64,000 bases of DNA from Flavobacterium branchiicola (GTDB lineage Bacteria; Bacteroidota; Bacteroidia; Flavobacteriales; Flavobacteriaceae): positions 431,369-495,368 of the forward strand of contig NZ_JAGYWA010000002.1 in assembly GCF_018383905.1 (NCBI RefSeq), read 5' to 3'. A program made the position numbers and the translations under genes. The notes under the pieces are model-generated. The model had not been told where the DNA came from and did not search any database. It saw only the letters and a list, made by a program, of their open reading frames with translations. Shown here in pieces: positions 29,643 to 37,772 of this stretch. How positions within the stretch are numbered: the first letter of the stretch is position 1; each line of letters begins with the position of its first letter.

Positions 29643-31004
29643 TTAAAAATGCAGGATTTTTAATGATTTGGTTTTGCGCATGTAACTTTGAATGATGTTT
29701 TTTACATCACGATTATGCTGCATTGGTATTAGAATATTTTTAAGTATCTCGATATTGGTGATTTGATAATTCAGGTCGTAATACGCGTATCCTTTATAAA
29801 TTCCGTTTTCGATTAAAATTGCGCTTCTTTCATTTACGTTGCGACCTCGGTCAAGTAAAATCATGCTTTTATTTTCCAGACTGTTATCAGAAATGAATTG
29901 TTGTACACGCAGATTATAGATTTCCGGAGTTACTTCGCCAATACACGCTCCATCGCATTCTTTTATTTTATATTGAAAACACTCTTTTTTTGTGGCATAC
30001 AAACCTGTTAGTTTTTGACATAAATGGTATTTGGAAGTATGTCTGAAAAGTGCATTTTTGCCTTCTTGTAAACTAGAATAAGATGTAATTTCTTTTTTAC
30101 GACCGTCGGCTTTTTCAAGTTTTAAATTGAGATAACCATTTGAGTCTTTTTCGGCATATAAAGCATATTGAAAAATAGTTTTTCGCTGTGCACGATTGTA
30201 TCGCGGTTTGTTTATTTTAATTTCTTCACTTTCTTTCAAAAGTGCGATTAATTCGCTTCCGGTTTCATCATACGTTACAGTGAAAACTTCGGCCTGAATT
30301 TTTTTACTTTTATGAGTGATTCCGGTAAAATGTTGATTAACTCTCTTTTTTATATTTTGGCTTTTGCCAATGTAAATCAAGGTTCCGCTTTGATTATGAA
30401 TATAATAAACGCCTGTTTTGGTTGGCATTTGATTTAGAATATCCAGAAATTTTGGCGCAATTCCTTTTTCGACTTCGAGTTTTATAAAATCTTTTACGAT
30501 TGTTTTTTCCAAGTCTTTTTCTAAAAGCATTTTAAACAGCTTTGTAGTAGCCATTGCATCTCCGCTCGCGCGATGTCTGTCGGCCATCGGAATTCCCAAT
30601 GCACGAACTAATTTTCCTAAACTATAAGAAGGTTGTTCTGGGATTAGTTTTTTGGCTAATTCTACGGTACACAATGTTTTGGCTTCAAAATCATAACCTA
30701 AACGTCTGAATTCGGTACGGAGAATTCTATAGTCAAAAGAGGCATTGTGAGCGACAATAACACAGTCTGAAGTAATTTCGATAATGCGTTTAGCAACTTC
30801 AAAAAACTTTGGTGCAGACTGCAACATAGCATTATTTATTCCGGTCAGTTTTACTACAAAAGGCTGAATCGGAATTTCGGGATTTACAAGACTAATGAAT
30901 TGGTCAACTACCTCATGCCCATCAAATCTGTAGATGGCGATTTCGGTAATTCCTTCTTCATTAAATTGTCCTCCAGTGGTTTCTATGTCTAGTATCGCGT
31001 ACAT
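29643..31004 (-). CDS. DEDDh exonuclease fused to GIY-YIG endonuclease domain
   Basis: This 453-residue protein joins an N-terminal DnaQ-like 3'-5' exonuclease (about 1-165: YAILDIETTGG, HNASFDYRILRTEF, HRASGDAMATTKL holding the DEDD residues) to a UvrC-like GIY-YIG domain (about 190-275: KTGVYYIHNQSGTLIYIGKS) and a C-terminal part with Cys residues (CDGACIGE). The same fusion is called Cho-like or DNA polymerase III epsilon-like, and a role in nucleotide excision repair incision or end trimming is likely. I choose the start MYAILDIE at 31004, just outside the inverted repeat of the neighbouring cassette; an in-frame ATG lies 24 bp upstream inside that repeat. Confidence 0.92.
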   Translation of the reverse strand: MYAILDIETTGGQFNEEGITEIAIYRFDGHEVVDQFISLVNPEIPIQPFVVKLTGINNAMLQSAPKFFEVAKRIIEITSDCVIVAHNASFDYRILRTEFRRLGYDFEAKTLCTVELAKKLIPEQPSYSLGKLVRALGIPMADRHRASGDAMATTKLFKMLLEKDLEKTIVKDFIKLEVEKGIAPKFLDILNQMPTKTGVYYIHNQSGTLIYIGKSQNIKKRVNQHFTGITHKSKKIQAEVFTVTYDETGSELIALLKESEEIKINKPRYNRAQRKTIFQYALYAEKDSNGYLNLKLEKADGRKKEITSYSSLQEGKNALFRHTSKYHLCQKLTGLYATKKECFQYKIKECDGACIGEVTPEIYNLRVQQFISDNSLENKSMILLDRGRNVNERSAILIENGIYKGYAYYDLNYQITNIEILKNILIPMQHNRDVKNIIQSYMRKTKSLKILHF

Positions 31005-31005
31005 A

Positions 31006-31517
31006 TTCAATGTCAATATCAATATCAAAAATCAATATCAAAATCAATGTCAAAAATCAATGGTATAAAATTGAAATTTGTTTTTGAGATTGTCATTGTT
31101 ATTGCCATTGAATTATTTCTTATTTATTATCATTTTTGATGAAATTGCGATAAGCTGCTCAACTTCTATTAAAAGTTTATTCCTATTACCGTTATCTCCT
31201 TCTTTAATGTAATCTAAAATTTTTAATGAGTTTCCAGATTCTTTTAACTCTTTTACAACTAATGAAACTTTAAAAATAAAATCTTTACCAGTTATAGTTC
31301 CTTGTGCTTCTCCAAAATTTAGCAAAGCGCTTCCAGAAGACCTAATTAATTGATTTTTATAATACTCATTTTCAAATGTTTTTTCTAATTTTCTTAAAAA
31401 GAAGATACACTCTCCAGCAAAACGAACTAGTGGGTCTTCAAAATTGAATATTTTTTCCATTAATTATTTACGCTTTTAAAATTGATATTGACTTTTGCAA
31501 TTGCAATTGACATTGAA
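31006..31517. repeat. Inverted-repeat-bounded cassette carrying a four-helix-bundle gene
   Basis: The left end (about 31006-31041, TTCAATGTCAAT then TATCAA units) is complementary to the right end (about 31482-31517, ending ATTGACATTGAA): by eye about 31 of 36 positions pair. Left-end repeat units extend further inside, to about 31105. The unit fits exactly between the start of the exonuclease gene and the end of the YggS gene, and contains only the four-helix-bundle ORF. Size and layout match the GxxExxY unit at 49183-49703. Confidence 0.65.
31113..31460 (-). CDS. Four-helix-bundle protein (S23/IVS type)
   Basis: A 115-residue all-helical protein of the family first seen as the ORF in 23S rRNA intervening sequences. 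Typical features are the opening FNFEDPLVRFAGECIFFLRKL, the central YKNQLIRSSGSALLNFGEAQG and the ELKESGNSLKILDYI helix. These proteins form pentamers of helical bundles; their function is unknown. The gene lies within repeats on both sides and is unrelated to its neighbours in nucleotide repair and PLP homeostasis, which suggests insertion of a small mobile cassette. Confidence 0.88.
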   Translation of the reverse strand: MEKIFNFEDPLVRFAGECIFFLRKLEKTFENEYYKNQLIRSSGSALLNFGEAQGTITGKDFIFKVSLVVKELKESGNSLKILDYIKEGDNGNRNKLLIEVEQLIAISSKMIINKK

Positions 31518-31518
31518 A

Positions 31519-32178
31519 TTATCTTCCGCCAAAAATGCTGCTTCCAATTCTAACCATTGTGCTTCCACATTCGATTGCCAATTGGTAATCTCCGGACATT
31601 CCCATAGAAATGGTGTTCAGTTCGCAGTTTTCAGCTTTCAGTGTTTTGATAGAATCAAAAATCGATTTTAAATGTGTAAATTCTTTTTTTATCTGGTTTT
31701 GATCTTCGGTAAAAGTGGCCATTCCCATTAAACCTAAGATACGAATATTTTTCAACTCTTTAAATTCTGCAGAAGTTAAAAGTTCGTTTAATTCATTTTC
31801 GTCCAAACCAAATTTAGATTCTTCTTCTGCAATGTAAATTTGAAGAAGACAATCTATTGTTCTGTTATTCTTTAAAGCTTGTTTATTAATTTCTTGTAAT
31901 AATTTCAAACTATCAACACCATGAATTAAACTCACAAACGGTGCCATAAATTTAACTTTATTCGACTGAACATGACCAATCATATGCCATTGAATGTCTT
32001 TTGGCATTTGTTCCCATTTCTCCGTCATTTCCTGAATTTTATTTTCTCCAAAAATGCGTTGTCCGGTTTCGTAAGCCTGCATCAAATCTGAAACAGGTTT
32101 TGTTTTTGAAACGGCAACAAGAGTTACGTGTTCAGGTAAAGTTGCTTTGATGCTATTTAAATTCGATTGAATCGACAT
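31519..32178 (-). CDS. YggS-family PLP-binding protein
   Basis: A 219-residue single-domain alanine-racemase-like barrel of the YggS/PLPBP family, involved in pyridoxal phosphate and amino acid homeostasis rather than known catalysis. The PLP Lys is in LVAVSKTKPVSD (about residue 27); FGENKIQEMTEKW, WHMIGHVQSNKVK and GLMGMATF follow, and the phosphate-binding end is TISMGMSGDYQLAI with VRIGSSIFG. The length is slightly shorter than the 230-residue proteobacterial form. It is separated from the dehydrogenase gene by 12 bp, so it is likely in the same operon. Confidence 0.95.
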   Translation of the reverse strand: MSIQSNLNSIKATLPEHVTLVAVSKTKPVSDLMQAYETGQRIFGENKIQEMTEKWEQMPKDIQWHMIGHVQSNKVKFMAPFVSLIHGVDSLKLLQEINKQALKNNRTIDCLLQIYIAEEESKFGLDENELNELLTSAEFKELKNIRILGLMGMATFTEDQNQIKKEFTHLKSIFDSIKTLKAENCELNTISMGMSGDYQLAIECGSTMVRIGSSIFGGR

Positions 32179-32190
32179 GATATTTCTTTT

Positions 32191-33084
32191 TTATGAAAGA
32201 ATAAACTGCTTCGAAATCTTCTCTGCTTTTTTGCTTTCGCTGTAATCGTAAAAACCTTCTCCAGATTTTACTCCTAATTTTCCGGCTCTTACCATATTAA
32301 CTAAAAGTGGGCAAGGAGCATATTTCGGATTTTTGAATCCGTCATACATTACATTCAAGATTGCAAGACAAACGTCAAGTCCAATAAAATCGGCTAATTG
32401 AAGTGGTCCCATTGGGTGTCCCATTCCTAATTTCATAACCGTATCGATTTCGTAAACTCCCGCAACTTTATTGTATAACGTTTCAATTGCCTCGTTTAGC
32501 ATTGGCATTAAAATTCTGTTTGCCACAAAACCAGGATAATCGTTTACTTCAACCGGAACTTTACCTAATTTCTCCGATAAATTCATGATGATTTTAGTTA
32601 CCTCATCGCTTGTGTTGTATCCGCGAATGATTTCAACCAATTTCATAATTGGCACCGGATTCATAAAGTGCATTCCGATAACACGTTCAGGATGCGCAAC
32701 AACAGCTCCGATTTGTGTAATTGAAATAGAAGAAGTATTGGTTGCTAAAATCGTGTTGTGCGAACAATATTCGTTTAATTGCTTGAAGATGTTCAGTTTT
32801 AATTCTACATTTTCAGTAGCTGCTTCTACAACTAAATCAGCTCCAACAACACCATCTTTAATATCGGTATAGGTGATAATGTTAGTGATTGTTTTGGCAA
32901 CATCTTCCTGAGTTATTGATCCTTTAGATAACATACGATCTAAATTGGCAGCAATAGTTGCCATTCCTTTATCTAATGATTTTTCAGAAACGTCAATTAA
33001 TTTTACAGTAAATCCGCTTTGCGCAAAAGTATGTGCAATTCCGTTACCCATTGTTCCTGCTCCAATTACAGCTATTGTTTTCAT
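32191..33084 (-). CDS. 3-hydroxybutyryl-CoA dehydrogenase
   Basis: A 297-residue NAD(P)-dependent 3-hydroxyacyl-CoA dehydrogenase. The Rossmann motif GAGTMGNGIAHTFAQSG (residues 7-23) is at the start, and the catalytic His lies in GMHFMNPVPIMKLVEII. NDYPGFVANRILMPMLNEA and MGHPMGPLQLADFIGLD mark the C-terminal dimerisation domain; GEGFYDYSE is the usual end. It oxidises or forms acetoacetyl-CoA in fatty acid breakdown or butyrate metabolism. It lies 12 bp upstream of the YggS gene on the same strand. Confidence 0.95.
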   Translation of the reverse strand: MKTIAVIGAGTMGNGIAHTFAQSGFTVKLIDVSEKSLDKGMATIAANLDRMLSKGSITQEDVAKTITNIITYTDIKDGVVGADLVVEAATENVELKLNIFKQLNEYCSHNTILATNTSSISITQIGAVVAHPERVIGMHFMNPVPIMKLVEIIRGYNTSDEVTKIIMNLSEKLGKVPVEVNDYPGFVANRILMPMLNEAIETLYNKVAGVYEIDTVMKLGMGHPMGPLQLADFIGLDVCLAILNVMYDGFKNPKYAPCPLLVNMVRAGKLGVKSGEGFYDYSESKKAEKISKQFILS

Positions 33085-33110
33085 TTTAACGTGATATTAT
33101 ATTTATGATT

Positions 33111-33152
33111 TTAGCCACGAATTCACTAATGAATGGTGAATTGCGTGGCTAA
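33111..33152. repeat. GCCACGAATT-type inverted repeat
   Basis: TTAGCCACGAATTCAC (33111-33126) pairs with GTGAATTGCGTGGCTAA (33136-33152) with one bulged base. It is one of four related inverted repeats in this window. Confidence 0.8.
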
Positions 33153-33174
33153 TTTATTTTTTAATTTCTTTAAA

Positions 33175-34140
33175 TTATTTTTCGAAACAATCAATAATCT
33201 GATAAGCCACTCGTAGTGCATCTGTAGCTTGTTCAAGTGTTACAACCGGAGTTGTATTGGTATTGATTGCATTGGCAAATGACTCTAATTCATCGAGAAT
33301 TGCATTGTTTTGCTCTACATCCGGATTAGTGAAATAGATTTGTTTTTTTACGCCTTCAGCATTTTGCAGAATCATATCAAAATCTCCGGGAACTTCCGGA
33401 GCATCTTTCATACGAACTACTTCGCATTTTTTCTCCAGAAAGTCAACTGATATGTAAGCATCTCTTTGAAAGAAACGTGTTTTACGCATGTTTTTCATCG
33501 AAATTCTGCTGGCAGTTAAATTAGCAACGCAGCCATTTTCGAACTCGATTCTTGCATTGGCAATATCCGGAGTATCACTAATTACAGAAACTCCGCTTGC
33601 ATTAATATTTTTTACTTTTGAATTTACAACACTTAAAATAGCATCAATATCATGAATCATTAAATCTAATACTACGGGAACATCTGTACCACGAGGATTA
33701 AATTCGGCCAAACGATGTGTTTCAATAAACATCGGGTTTTCGATCATGTTTTTTGTTGCAATAAACGCAGGGTTAAAACGCTCTACATGCCCAACTTGCC
33801 CTTTTACATTGTATTCTTTTGCCAAAGCAATAATTTCTTCGGCCTCTTCAACAGTGTTGGCAATTGGCTTTTCTATAAAGATATGTTTTCCTGATTTGAT
33901 TGCAACTTTGGCACATTTATAATGCGAAAGGGTTGGAGTAACTATATCAATGACGTCTACGGCATGAATAAGTTTTGCAATTGTACTGAAGTTTTTATAG
34001 CCAAACTCTTTTGAGATTCTTTCGGCATTTTCCTGATTTTCGTCGTAAAATCCAACTAATTCGTATTGGTCAGATTGTTGTAATAAGCGTAAATGTATTT
34101 TACCAAGATGACCAGCACCTAAAACTCCTACTTTTAACAT
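33175..34140 (-). CDS. Gfo/Idh/MocA-family oxidoreductase
   Basis: A 321-residue NAD(P)-dependent oxidoreductase. The N-terminal Rossmann fold begins VGVLGAGHLGKIHL; the family signature Glu-Lys-Pro is in GKHIFIEKPIA (about 90-100), and MIHDIDAILSVV provides the His-Asp pair of the substrate domain. The family acts on sugars and related compounds, for example in UDP-sugar or inositol metabolism. Nothing around it narrows the substrate. It starts its own unit upstream of the dehydrogenase. Confidence 0.92.
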   Translation of the reverse strand: MLKVGVLGAGHLGKIHLRLLQQSDQYELVGFYDENQENAERISKEFGYKNFSTIAKLIHAVDVIDIVTPTLSHYKCAKVAIKSGKHIFIEKPIANTVEEAEEIIALAKEYNVKGQVGHVERFNPAFIATKNMIENPMFIETHRLAEFNPRGTDVPVVLDLMIHDIDAILSVVNSKVKNINASGVSVISDTPDIANARIEFENGCVANLTASRISMKNMRKTRFFQRDAYISVDFLEKKCEVVRMKDAPEVPGDFDMILQNAEGVKKQIYFTNPDVEQNNAILDELESFANAINTNTTPVVTLEQATDALRVAYQIIDCFEK

Positions 34141-34198
34141 GAGAATGTATTTTAAACAAAAATATATATTATTTGTCGAAAGTGAAAATGAATTTAGC

Positions 34199-34300
34199 TA
34201 ATTGTTAATTATGAATTATGAGTTATAAGTTATGAGTTATGTTTTTTTGATACTAAAAAATGGCTTCTCCCGAAGTCTCGGGACGCTCAGCCTGACAAAG
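34199..34300. repeat. Dispersed non-coding repeats
   Basis: About 34199-34250 holds short direct repeats of the TATGAGTTATAAGT kind. 34264-34297 holds the element CTTCTCCCGAAGTCTCGGGA with a TCCCGA/TCGGGA hairpin (34268-34283). The 13-base core CTTCTCCCGAAGT recurs in the arginine leader near 42611. Confidence 0.65.
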
Positions 34301-34363
34301 CATAACTTTCAACTTTTGACTTTCGACTTTTGACGTTATTAATTTATTATTTAAAAATCAATA

Positions 34364-34393
34364 TTTGAAATCTTGTTTTGTTTCTTATTTTTG
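34364..34393 (+). promoter_or_regulatory. Promoter of pcm
   Basis: TTTG at 34364-34367, an 18-bp spacer and TATTTTTG at 34386-34393 match the Bacteroidota consensus well. The start codon lies about 20 bp further on. Confidence 0.65.
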
Positions 34394-34414
34394 CCAAAAT
34401 AAAACCTACCCATT

Positions 34415-35056
34415 TTGAAAGATACTGCCAAACATCAAGGACTTCGTAATCAGTTAGTAACCACTTTAGAACAAAAGGGAATTACTGACAGAGCTGTACT
34501 GGATGCGATAAAAAAAATCCCGAGACACCTTTTTTTAAATTCAAGTTTTGAAGATTATGCATATCAGGATAAGGCATTTCCTATAGGAGCCGGGCAAACT
34601 ATTTCGCAGCCGTATACAGTTGCTTTTCAATCTCAGTTATTAGAAATAAAAAAAGACCATAAAGTATTAGAAATTGGAACTGGTTCTGGATACCAAACAG
34701 CGGTCTTGTTTATGCTTGGCGCTAAGGTATATAGTGTAGAAAGACAAAATGAATTGTTTAAAACAACTTCTAATCTTTTTCCTAAATTAAATATCCGTCC
34801 AAAGCATCTTTCGTTTGGAGATGGTTATAAAGGTTTACCAAATTTTGCACCGTTTGATAGTATTATCGTTACAGCCGGGGCGCCGTTTATACCTCAGCCT
34901 TTAATGGCGCAGCTTAAAATAGGAGGAAGGCTTGTTATTCCGTTAGGGGAAGATGTGCAGATTATGACGTTGTTAATTCGAAAGAATGAAACTCAATTTG
35001 AAAAACATGAGTTTGGAGAATTTAGATTTGTTCCTTTATTAGAAGATAGAAATTAG
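34415..35056 (+). CDS. pcm: Protein-L-isoaspartate O-methyltransferase
   Basis: A 213-residue SAM-dependent methyltransferase that repairs isoaspartyl damage in proteins. Family motifs are in place: RHLFLNSSFEDYAYQDKAFPIGAGQTISQP (split: about 36-66), the SAM site VLEIGTGSGYQTAVL (about 86-100), VEROW-type second strand VYSVERQNEL, and GAPFIPQPLMAQLKIGGRLVIP. The only suitable start is TTG at 34415, which gives the family N-terminus (KDTAKHQGLRNQLV). There is no ATG in this position. Confidence 0.95.
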   Translation: MKDTAKHQGLRNQLVTTLEQKGITDRAVLDAIKKIPRHLFLNSSFEDYAYQDKAFPIGAGQTISQPYTVAFQSQLLEIKKDHKVLEIGTGSGYQTAVLFMLGAKVYSVERQNELFKTTSNLFPKLNIRPKHLSFGDGYKGLPNFAPFDSIIVTAGAPFIPQPLMAQLKIGGRLVIPLGEDVQIMTLLIRKNETQFEKHEFGEFRFVPLLEDRN

Positions 35057-35060
35057 AAGA

Positions 35061-35088
35061 AAAGCCCTTTTACAAGGGCTTTTTTTAT
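35061..35088. terminator. Bidirectional terminator between pcm and the HTH-Fic gene
   Basis: Stem AAAGCCCTT (35061-35069) with AAGGGCTTT (35074-35082), TTAC loop, T run on the plus strand. Confidence 0.88.
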
Positions 35089-36092
35089 TTAGAAGTCAAT
35101 TGTAATGCCCGTAGTTGGTTTTCTTTTTCAATTTTAAGAATGTAATTTATGAAAACAGATTTTTCATTCTTGATTTTATATTCTTCTATTATAGAAAAAT
35201 ATTCATCAATATTATTTTTATTTGCCGTAATCGAAATGTATACATAATTATTCATAAGTAAAATCCAGTTTAGTATCAGATTTGCTATCTGAAGAGTTCC
35301 ATTTTCAAAAGGATTAATGTTTAATATTCTTAAATGTACCTCAGAAGCAAGAATTATAGGATGAATACTGTTTTTATTTGTTTCATACCAATTTAAAAAC
35401 AAACGCATTTCATTTACAGTTGCCGGATCATTTTTAAATTTCCCTAAATTTTCAGATTGAATTCCTTTAAAAATTATATTATGAATTGAGAAAATTTCCT
35501 TTTCATTTAGAGTTATTTTTTTTTGCCCTAAATCTTTAACATAAGTTATTGCTTCTTGAAAATTTACAGCTTCAAGATGTTCTTTCATGCTTTTTCCTGA
35601 AATAGTTAATCCATCATTAATAACAGATTTAGTTTCTTCAAGCGTAAGCGAATTTCCATTTAAATGTATATTATTAAATATAAATTCTAATTCTAAAGTT
35701 TTTGTTATCTGGCGTAATTCAAAATGATTAAAAGATTGAATGTTATTTTTTAAAACTTCAATTTCATTTAGAATAATTTGATATGAAGATTGTAGGTTGG
35801 AATTAATTTCTTTTTTATGGTTTTGAATTTCTTGTTCGACTAGAATTAAAGCTTTTAAAGCAAACTCATCATCACCAATTTCATAAAGAATTTTTTCCTT
35901 AAGCCAGGTAACCATCAACGTTTCATAATCAATTTCTAAAAGTTGGGATAATTTAATGACTTGATCTTTCGTTGGTTTTCTGGATCCTGATTCAAATTTA
36001 CTAATCAAAGCCTGATCGATACCTGCAAGTTGTGCTAGTTCACGGGTTTTAAAACCTTTTTTTTCTCTGGCATTTTTCAAAAGTAATTTCAT
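35085..36092 (-). CDS. HTH-XRE protein with degenerate Fic domain
   Basis: A 335-residue protein. Residues 1-62 are an XRE helix-turn-helix (TRELAQLAGIDQALISKFES). A helical linker follows, then a Fic fold (about 130-310). The LTLEET stretch after the inhibitory-helix position and NPFENG at 260-265 show the family. However, the catalytic motif HPFxDGNGR reads N260-P-F-E-N264-G-T266-L267-Q268: the His, Asp, Asn, Gly and Arg are all changed. The inhibitory Glu of the S/TxxxEG/N motif is Asn145. AMP transfer is therefore very unlikely. It probably works as a DNA-binding regulator with a Fic-derived sensor domain. It stands alone and may be autoregulated. Confidence 0.85.
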   Translation of the reverse strand: MKLLLKNAREKKGFKTRELAQLAGIDQALISKFESGSRKPTKDQVIKLSQLLEIDYETLMVTWLKEKILYEIGDDEFALKALILVEQEIQNHKKEINSNLQSSYQIILNEIEVLKNNIQSFNHFELRQITKTLELEFIFNNIHLNGNSLTLEETKSVINDGLTISGKSMKEHLEAVNFQEAITYVKDLGQKKITLNEKEIFSIHNIIFKGIQSENLGKFKNDPATVNEMRLFLNWYETNKNSIHPIILASEVHLRILNINPFENGTLQIANLILNWILLMNNYVYISITANKNNIDEYFSIIEEYKIKNEKSVFINYILKIEKENQLRALQLTSK

Positions 36093-36138
36093 TTAATGAA
36101 AAATTTAGTCTTGACGAATTTTGTCATTTTTGTTAAGC

Positions 36139-36171
36139 TAAAAAAAGCAATATTTGTAAAATATTGCTTTT
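36139..36171 (-). terminator. Terminator of the 36178-36816 lipoprotein gene
   Basis: Stem 36144-36155 with 36159-36170 (AAAGCAATATTT/AAATATTGCTTT), 3-nt loop; on the minus strand it is followed by T residues. Confidence 0.85.
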
Positions 36172-36177
36172 ACTTTT

Positions 36178-36816
36178 TTATTTTGGAGGCAAAGAACCGT
36201 CTTTTCTCATTTCCTTGACAACCGCCTGCATTATCGCGTCTACGGTTTGACCTAAGTCAGTAACATATTGTGATTCTGTTGTTCCTGTCCAGATTAATTT
36301 GTTTTGTTTTAGCGAAAAAATATTGGTTTCAACCATATACGATGTTGTTTCCTGATAATAACCCGGATCATAGAAAGCAGGCGAGTACATTCCGTACCAG
36401 TTTCCAAAGCCATAACCGTACATTCCGGTGTACATGCCATCAAAACCACCATAATACATTCCGGTATAAGTTCCCGGTACATAAGTTGTTTCTTTTTCTT
36501 TGCTGACTAAGCGCATACTAATAACGCCGTCAAAGCCTTCATCTTGTAGTACTTTTAATTTTTCCTCTTTAGATAATTGGCTAGTTGCATTTAAGTATTG
36601 GTACGAAGTTTTAAAAATAGGACTGCTTGCCGCAATTCTGTTTTCTGTAATTCTTCTTGAAGCTTCGTCTTTAACCAAAGCAACAACCAAAACTTTTTTA
36701 AATTGTTCCTGAGCAACTGTTACATCAGGATCTCTCCAGCTATTTACAATAGAGGTATTACTGCCGCAACCTGCGAGTGACAGTGTAACGATTAATAAGA
36801 GTAAGTACTTTTTCAT
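36178..36816 (-). CDS. Lipoprotein of unknown function (DUF4136-like)
   Basis: A 212-residue lipoprotein (signal MKKYLLLLIVTLSLAGCGS with lipobox LAGC, Cys 17). The start of the mature part, SIVNSWRDPDV, and the later LVVALVKDEASRRITENRIAA strand recall DUF4136-type lipoproteins. A low-complexity stretch rich in Gly, Tyr and Met (about 115-165, TGMYYGGFDGMYTGMYGYG) interrupts the fold. It ends in MQAVVKEMRKDGSLPPK. It is probably anchored in the outer or inner membrane facing the periplasm; the function is unknown. It has its own terminator. Confidence 0.8.
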   Translation of the reverse strand: MKKYLLLLIVTLSLAGCGSNTSIVNSWRDPDVTVAQEQFKKVLVVALVKDEASRRITENRIAASSPIFKTSYQYLNATSQLSKEEKLKVLQDEGFDGVISMRLVSKEKETTYVPGTYTGMYYGGFDGMYTGMYGYGFGNWYGMYSPAFYDPGYYQETTSYMVETNIFSLKQNKLIWTGTTESQYVTDLGQTVDAIMQAVVKEMRKDGSLPPK

Positions 36817-36898
36817 ATTCTATAGTTAAATTATTTGTAGTAAAAATAACGATAAAATATTTATAAACTCATCATTTTGAGAAAATTAAAAAAGCTAT

Positions 36899-37354
36899 TT
36901 AGTTGTAAGCTTTTTTAATTCTGTCGAGATCTCTTTTTGTGTCTTGTTCTTTTAAAGATTCACGTTTGTCGTAATTCTTCTTTCCTTTACAAAGACCAAT
37001 TTGTAATTTTGCAAGACCTTTTTCATTAGTAAACAATTTTAAAGGAACAATTGTGAGTCCTTTTGCCTGAACACTTTTATGAAGTGATTTTAACTCTTTT
37101 TTATTTAGAAGCAATTTTCTCTCACTTCTGGATTTATGATTGAATTGATTCCCAAAAGAATATTCTTCGATATAAGTATTGATTGCAAAAAGTTCAAGAT
37201 TGTTAAATTCGCAGAAGCTTTCTGTTATATTGGCTTTTCCTAATCGTATAGATTTAATTTCGGTTCCGGTTAAAACAACTCCGGCAGTATAAGTATCGAT
37301 TATCTCATAATCGAATCTGGCTCTTTTATTTAGTATATTGACTGATTTTAACAT
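36899..37354 (-). CDS. smpB: SsrA-binding protein SmpB
   Basis: A 151-residue SmpB, which binds tmRNA and brings it to stalled ribosomes for trans-translation. Family motifs: [20 protein letters not shown] (residues about 7-26), [14 protein letters not shown], the [13 protein letters not shown] region, and the basic C-terminal tail [19 protein letters not shown] that occupies the mRNA channel. I start at the ATG at 37354 (MLKSVNIL); the frame is open 18 bp further. Together with rtcB-prfH the window holds two unrelated ribosome rescue systems. Confidence 0.96.
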   Translation of the reverse strand: MLKSVNILNKRARFDYEIIDTYTAGVVLTGTEIKSIRLGKANITESFCEFNNLELFAINTYIEEYSFGNQFNHKSRSERKLLLNKKELKSLHKSVQAKGLTIVPLKLFTNEKGLAKLQIGLCKGKKNYDKRESLKEQDTKRDLDRIKKAYN

Positions 37355-37476
37355 AAGTACAAAAGTAAACAAAATTGAAAAACTTTAACGCAATCTACAA
37401 TAATTAAAGATTTTTTTTATTCTATGATTTTAATCAATTCACGGAGTATAATGTGATAGTGTAAAATACTATTTAG

Positions 37477-37525
37477 TAATTTTGCAAAAAGAAAGACCGT
37501 ACTTTTTGAGTACGGTCTTTTTGAT
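37477..37525 (+). promoter_or_regulatory. -7 element directly followed by a terminator-like hairpin
   Basis: TAATTTTG at 37477-37484 matches TAnnTTTG. A strong 12-bp hairpin (AAAGACCGTACT 37492-37503 with AGTACGGTCTTT 37509-37520) and T residues begin about where transcription should start. Its position between two divergent genes makes an ordinary terminator unlikely; it may be a 5' stabilising stem, an attenuator or a very small RNA. Confidence 0.45.
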
Positions 37526-37545
37526 ATAATTTTAAAAAGTGCAAA

Positions 37546-37770
37546 ATGCAAAATCAGTCAAAAGACCCTTTACACGGAGTTACACTTAAAGCAATTGTTG
37601 AAAAATTAGTAGACTTTTATGGATTTGATACATTAGGAGAATTAATACCTGTAAAATGTTTTATTTCAAACCCAAGTATAAAATCAAGTCTTACTTTTTT
37701 GCGAAAAACAGATTGGGCTCGTAAAAAAGTAGAAGATCTTTATATAAAATCTCTTCCTAAATTTAACTAA
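37546..37770 (+). CDS. VF530-family (DUF2132) small DNA-binding-like protein
   Basis: A 74-residue protein matching the VF530 family: DPLHGVTLKAIVEKLVDFYGFDTLGELI (about 7-34), then FISNPSIKSSLTFLRKTDWARKKVEDLY. The known structure in this family is a small helical fold suggested to bind DNA; the actual role is unknown. It lies 20 bp after the terminator-like hairpin and converges with the outer membrane protein gene. The length is typical for the family. Confidence 0.9.
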   Translation: MQNQSKDPLHGVTLKAIVEKLVDFYGFDTLGELIPVKCFISNPSIKSSLTFLRKTDWARKKVEDLYIKSLPKFN

Positions 37771-37772
37771 TA

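Noticed and set aside
31113..31460. Sign of an rRNA operon because the gene family occurs in 23S intervening sequences
   Set aside because: Both sides are ordinary protein genes and no rRNA sequence is present.
35085..36092. Fic toxin of a toxin-antitoxin pair
   Set aside because: The catalytic His and most of the Fic motif are gone, and no small antitoxin gene is adjacent.
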